From Ignavibacteriales bacterium (GTDB taxonomy: Bacteria; Bacteroidota; Ignavibacteria; T3Sed10-11), in contig PWJF01000161.1 in NCBI GenBank assembly GCA_003560935.1, positions 1 through 5,838 of the forward strand: a stretch of 5,838 nt of DNA, read 5' to 3'. Shown piece by piece: positions 3,809 through 5,838 of this stretch. A program made the position numbers and the translations under genes. The notes beneath the pieces are model-generated. The model searched no databases and was not told where the DNA came from. It saw only the letters and a list, made by a program, of their open reading frames with translations. Every line of letters begins with the position of its first letter. Positions within the stretch are counted from its first letter, which is position 1.

Positions 3809-5838
3809 GTTATGTAATAATGTTGATTCAATCTCTTCAACCCTGCCCAAATCTCCCGACGCTTCCAACTTATTAAAGATACTTCGAGCTCTTTCCATAT
3901 AGGTTCGCCCTTCTTCGGTATTACCGGTACTAAAATAGAAACGTGCAAGTTCGATGCATGTCCTCCCTATCTCATGTTCCATCTTCACGGTTTCAAGTAT
4001 TTCAAGACTTTCATTCAGGCATTGTAGTGCTTCACTAATAAGTTCATTGCGACCGGATTCATCCCCGGATTGCAAACGTTCAAGATTTATCATCGCAAGC
4101 ACTCTTTTGGCTTTACCGACATTTCCTTTCTGGTTGGTTTCACGCGCTTCAGCGAGCGCATCTTCGGCAGTCCGCCGGGCTTCGTCCAATTTGCCCTGCT
4201 TTAATAGAACCTGTGCTTGCCACAGAATCGTCAGCGCCTGCAATACGCGAACCTGGATCTCTTTCTGCATCGAAAGACTTGTCTCAAGCTGTACCAGTGC
4301 CGTTTCGAGTTCATTAAGGTCATGATTAACCAAACCAAGATTCAGAAATGACATCGCTATACCGGGAACATCGCCAATCTCTCCCCGGATCGCAAGACTC
4401 TTCTCATGCATTGACCGGGCTTCTTCATAATTTCCAAGATCTTGATACGTCGAACCGAGATTATTATAACCGCCGGCGATTCCAACCCTGAATCCAATTT
4501 TATTCATCATTTCAAGCCCCTTTTCAAACATCTCGGCAGCTTTTCTATAATCACCCTTTTCATAATATAGAATACCGAGGTTATTATACGTTTCAGCGAT
4601 CCCTTTCTGATCGCTCACTTCCTCGCGGAGTTTTAAACTTTGTTGATATTGTTCTACGGCACGATCGAAGTCACCCTGATCGACATAAATATTTCCAAGA
4701 TTGTTATATGCTTCTCCGCGCTCCCTATAATTGTCTTCATCTCCCAATAAACGAAGACCTTCTTCGAGATCTTTCATCGCATCTTCAATCGAACCCTGAG
4801 CTCTATGAATACGGGCGCGTGTACATCGTATCTTTCCGATCGTTATCCGTATTTTGTCATCATCCGGTGCACCGGTAAATGCTTGCTCCGCATCGCCGAG
4901 GAATACGAGCGCTTTCTCTGTCTCACCCTTATTAATGTAAACCATGCCCAGTTTCCGCGTGATTTCGCTTCTTCGTATTTTCTCTATTCCCGGCTCATTA
5001 AGCAATGCATTATAATGCTCGAGAGCATCGTCGTGTTTTCCTGTAAGAAGAAACACATCCCCCATGCCCTCGAGGACGGTATCCTTTCCTTTTGCAAATT
5101 CTTTATCACGATCACTCTTTTCGAATGTAGTAATGATATCGAACGCTTTGCGGTAATACTCGAGCGCTTGCTCGTTTGCAAAAATCGTCCGGGCACGCTC
5201 TCCGGCGATGACGAGATAGGGAAGCGCTTTCTTCTGATCTTTTCCTTCGAGAAAATGATGAGCGATGCTTGCGGCCATATAATCCTGGCCTTCGTATTCG
5301 ATTGCCAGGAAATCGCCGATCATCAGATGGTACTCGGTACGCAGCTCGGGCAGGATTGAATCGTACAGTATCTCGCGGATCTTTCCGTGGTCGAACCGGT
5401 ACATTTTTTCATATGGATGAATAATATGATGATCGCGTTCGAGCGCCTGCAGTTTTCTGAGCACCTGGATCCGGCGGAGTTCGAGACATGCAGCGACCGT
5501 ATCGGAGTGAAACGAATCCCCTTCGACCGCACCGACCTCGAGCATTTCCCGCTCCTCGTCATTCAAACGGCCGATTCGCATCATGACGATATCGTGAATT
5601 TTGCTCGGAATCACGAACCGGTCGTAGTCTTCGCGCAACCGGTGCGTGCCGTTTGTTTTCTCGATAATCCCCTCGGATTTAAACAGCTTGACCAACTCCA
5701 TCGCGAAGAAGGGATTGCCCTCCGTTTCGGTGAATAGCATTTCATAGAACGATTCGCCGAAATCCGTTTCAGGGAATAGCGATTCGACCATACCGTGGAC
5801 GTGATCTGAGGTAAGTCGCTTTAATTCGAGCACCGTCA
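3791..5838 (-). CDS. NTPase (STAND/AAA-type)-TPR repeat protein, C-terminal part (cut by window edge)
   Basis: About 680 residues are visible and the frame stays open through the right edge. The GTG at 5833-5831 is an internal valine, not a start. Counting from it, residues 1-55 look like the end of a P-loop NTPase module, with a Thr-Glu-Gly-Asn-Pro-Phe-Phe motif (36-43) typical of the region before the winged helix in STAND/AAA_16 proteins. Residues about 75-180 fit the winged-helix and linker part, including Phe-Asp-His-Gly-Lys-Ile-Arg-Glu (147-154). The rest is TPR solenoid. Repeats from about 210 to 363 are irregular. From about 367 to 566 they recur every 40 residues, with Tyr-Asn-Asn-Leu-Gly at 376, 416 and 456 and Leu-Asn-Leu-Gly at 497. 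A less regular helical tail runs to Leu680. No signal peptide or membrane segment is visible. In known relatives the missing N terminus is often a Ser/Thr kinase, a cyclase or a DNA-binding domain, and the TPRs bind partner proteins. The output domain therefore cannot be told here. The gene is coupled to the OPT transporter. Confidence 0.88.
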   Translation of the reverse strand, partial: TVLELKRLTSDHVHGMVESLFPETDFGESFYEMLFTETEGNPFFAMELVKLFKSEGIIEKTNGTHRLREDYDRFVIPSKIHDIVMMRIGRLNDEEREMLEVGAVEGDSFHSDTVAACLELRRIQVLRKLQALERDHHIIHPYEKMYRFDHGKIREILYDSILPELRTEYHLMIGDFLAIEYEGQDYMAASIAHHFLEGKDQKKALPYLVIAGERARTIFANEQALEYYRKAFDIITTFEKSDRDKEFAKGKDTVLEGMGDVFLLTGKHDDALEHYNALLNEPGIEKIRRSEITRKLGMVYINKGETEKALVFLGDAEQAFTGAPDDDKIRITIGKIRCTRARIHRAQGSIEDAMKDLEEGLRLLGDEDNYRERGEAYNNLGNIYVDQGDFDRAVEQYQQSLKLREEVSDQKGIAETYNNLGILYYEKGDYRKAAEMFEKGLEMMNKIGFRVGIAGGYNNLGSTYQDLGNYEEARSMHEKSLAIRGEIGDVPGIAMSFLNLGLVNHDLNELETALVQLETSLSMQKEIQVRVLQALTILWQAQVLLKQGKLDEARRTAEDALAEARETNQKGNVGKAKRVLAMINLERLQSGDESGRNELISEALQCLNESLEILETVKMEHEIGRTCIELARFYFSTGNTEEGRTYMERARSIFNKLEASGDLGRVEEIESTLLHNKGQPL
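4136..4735 (-). repeat. Five TPR units in strict 40-residue register within the NTPase-TPR gene
   Basis: The stretch encodes five successive helical hairpins spaced exactly 40 residues (120 bases) apart, with the core Gly-Ile-Ala-x-x-Tyr-Asn-Asn-Leu-Gly best kept in units 2 and 3. Six extra residues beyond the standard 34-residue TPR lengthen each unit, as in LGN/kinesin-light-chain-like arrays that bind peptides. The DNA is diverged between units, so the repeats are old and not a recent tandem duplication. Confidence 0.75.

Noticed and set aside
4136..4735. Regularly spaced repeats as a CRISPR array
   Set aside because: The 120-base period is coding, in frame, and the DNA between units is diverged; it is a TPR array.
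4805..5359. 184-residue open frame on the plus strand inside the NTPase-TPR gene
   Set aside because: It is antisense to a strongly supported TPR frame, with Cys- and Ser-rich composition typical of an antisense shadow.
5831..5833. GTG as the start codon of the NTPase-TPR gene
   Set aside because: The frame stays open to the window edge, no Shine-Dalgarno region can be seen, and the protein would begin in the middle of an NTPase domain. It is an internal valine.

Overview
The window holds five genes, all on the minus strand, two of them cut by the window edges. Read in the direction of transcription (right to left) they are: the C-terminal part of a large NTPase-TPR protein; an OPT-family oligopeptide transporter; a small exported cupin; an exported glycine-rich protein of unknown function; and the first 91 residues of a restriction enzyme that looks like a type IIG restriction-modification protein. 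No RNA gene, CRISPR array, insertion sequence or plus-strand gene is supported.

The sequence suggests a Gram-negative bacterium of the Bacteroidota/FCB assemblage or a neighbouring candidate phylum. The reasons are inferential. Two upstream regions carry an NTTG-N19-8-mer arrangement close to the Bacteroidota sigma promoter TTTG-N~19-TAnnTTTG. The NTPase-TPR protein and the glycine-rich exported protein resemble types I associate with such lineages. The long perfect palindrome at 361-393 is also of a kind I associate with them. No marker gene fixes the phylum.

Region by region: 3791-5838 is the NTPase-TPR gene, whose start and P-loop lie beyond the right edge. Its stop codon overlaps the transporter start codon (ATGA at 3794-3791), so the two are probably one translationally coupled operon. 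Positions 1894-2045 separate the transporter from the cupin and hold a good promoter and Shine-Dalgarno for the cupin. A hairpin at 1345-1379 followed by a T-rich stretch probably ends the cupin transcript. The 304-base gap 1092-1395 also holds a degenerate 7-bp tandem repeat and a promoter-like repeat. The gap 274-413 holds a second copy of that repeat directly in front of the restriction gene, plus the palindrome.

Functionally, the coupled pair may link a signalling or scaffold NTPase to peptide import. The cupin and the glycine-rich protein are probable envelope or periplasmic proteins with their own transcription. The restriction gene looks like a separate unit. I do not see a clearly new multi-gene system. 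The least explained material is the small intergenic structure and the coupled NTPase-TPR/transporter pair.
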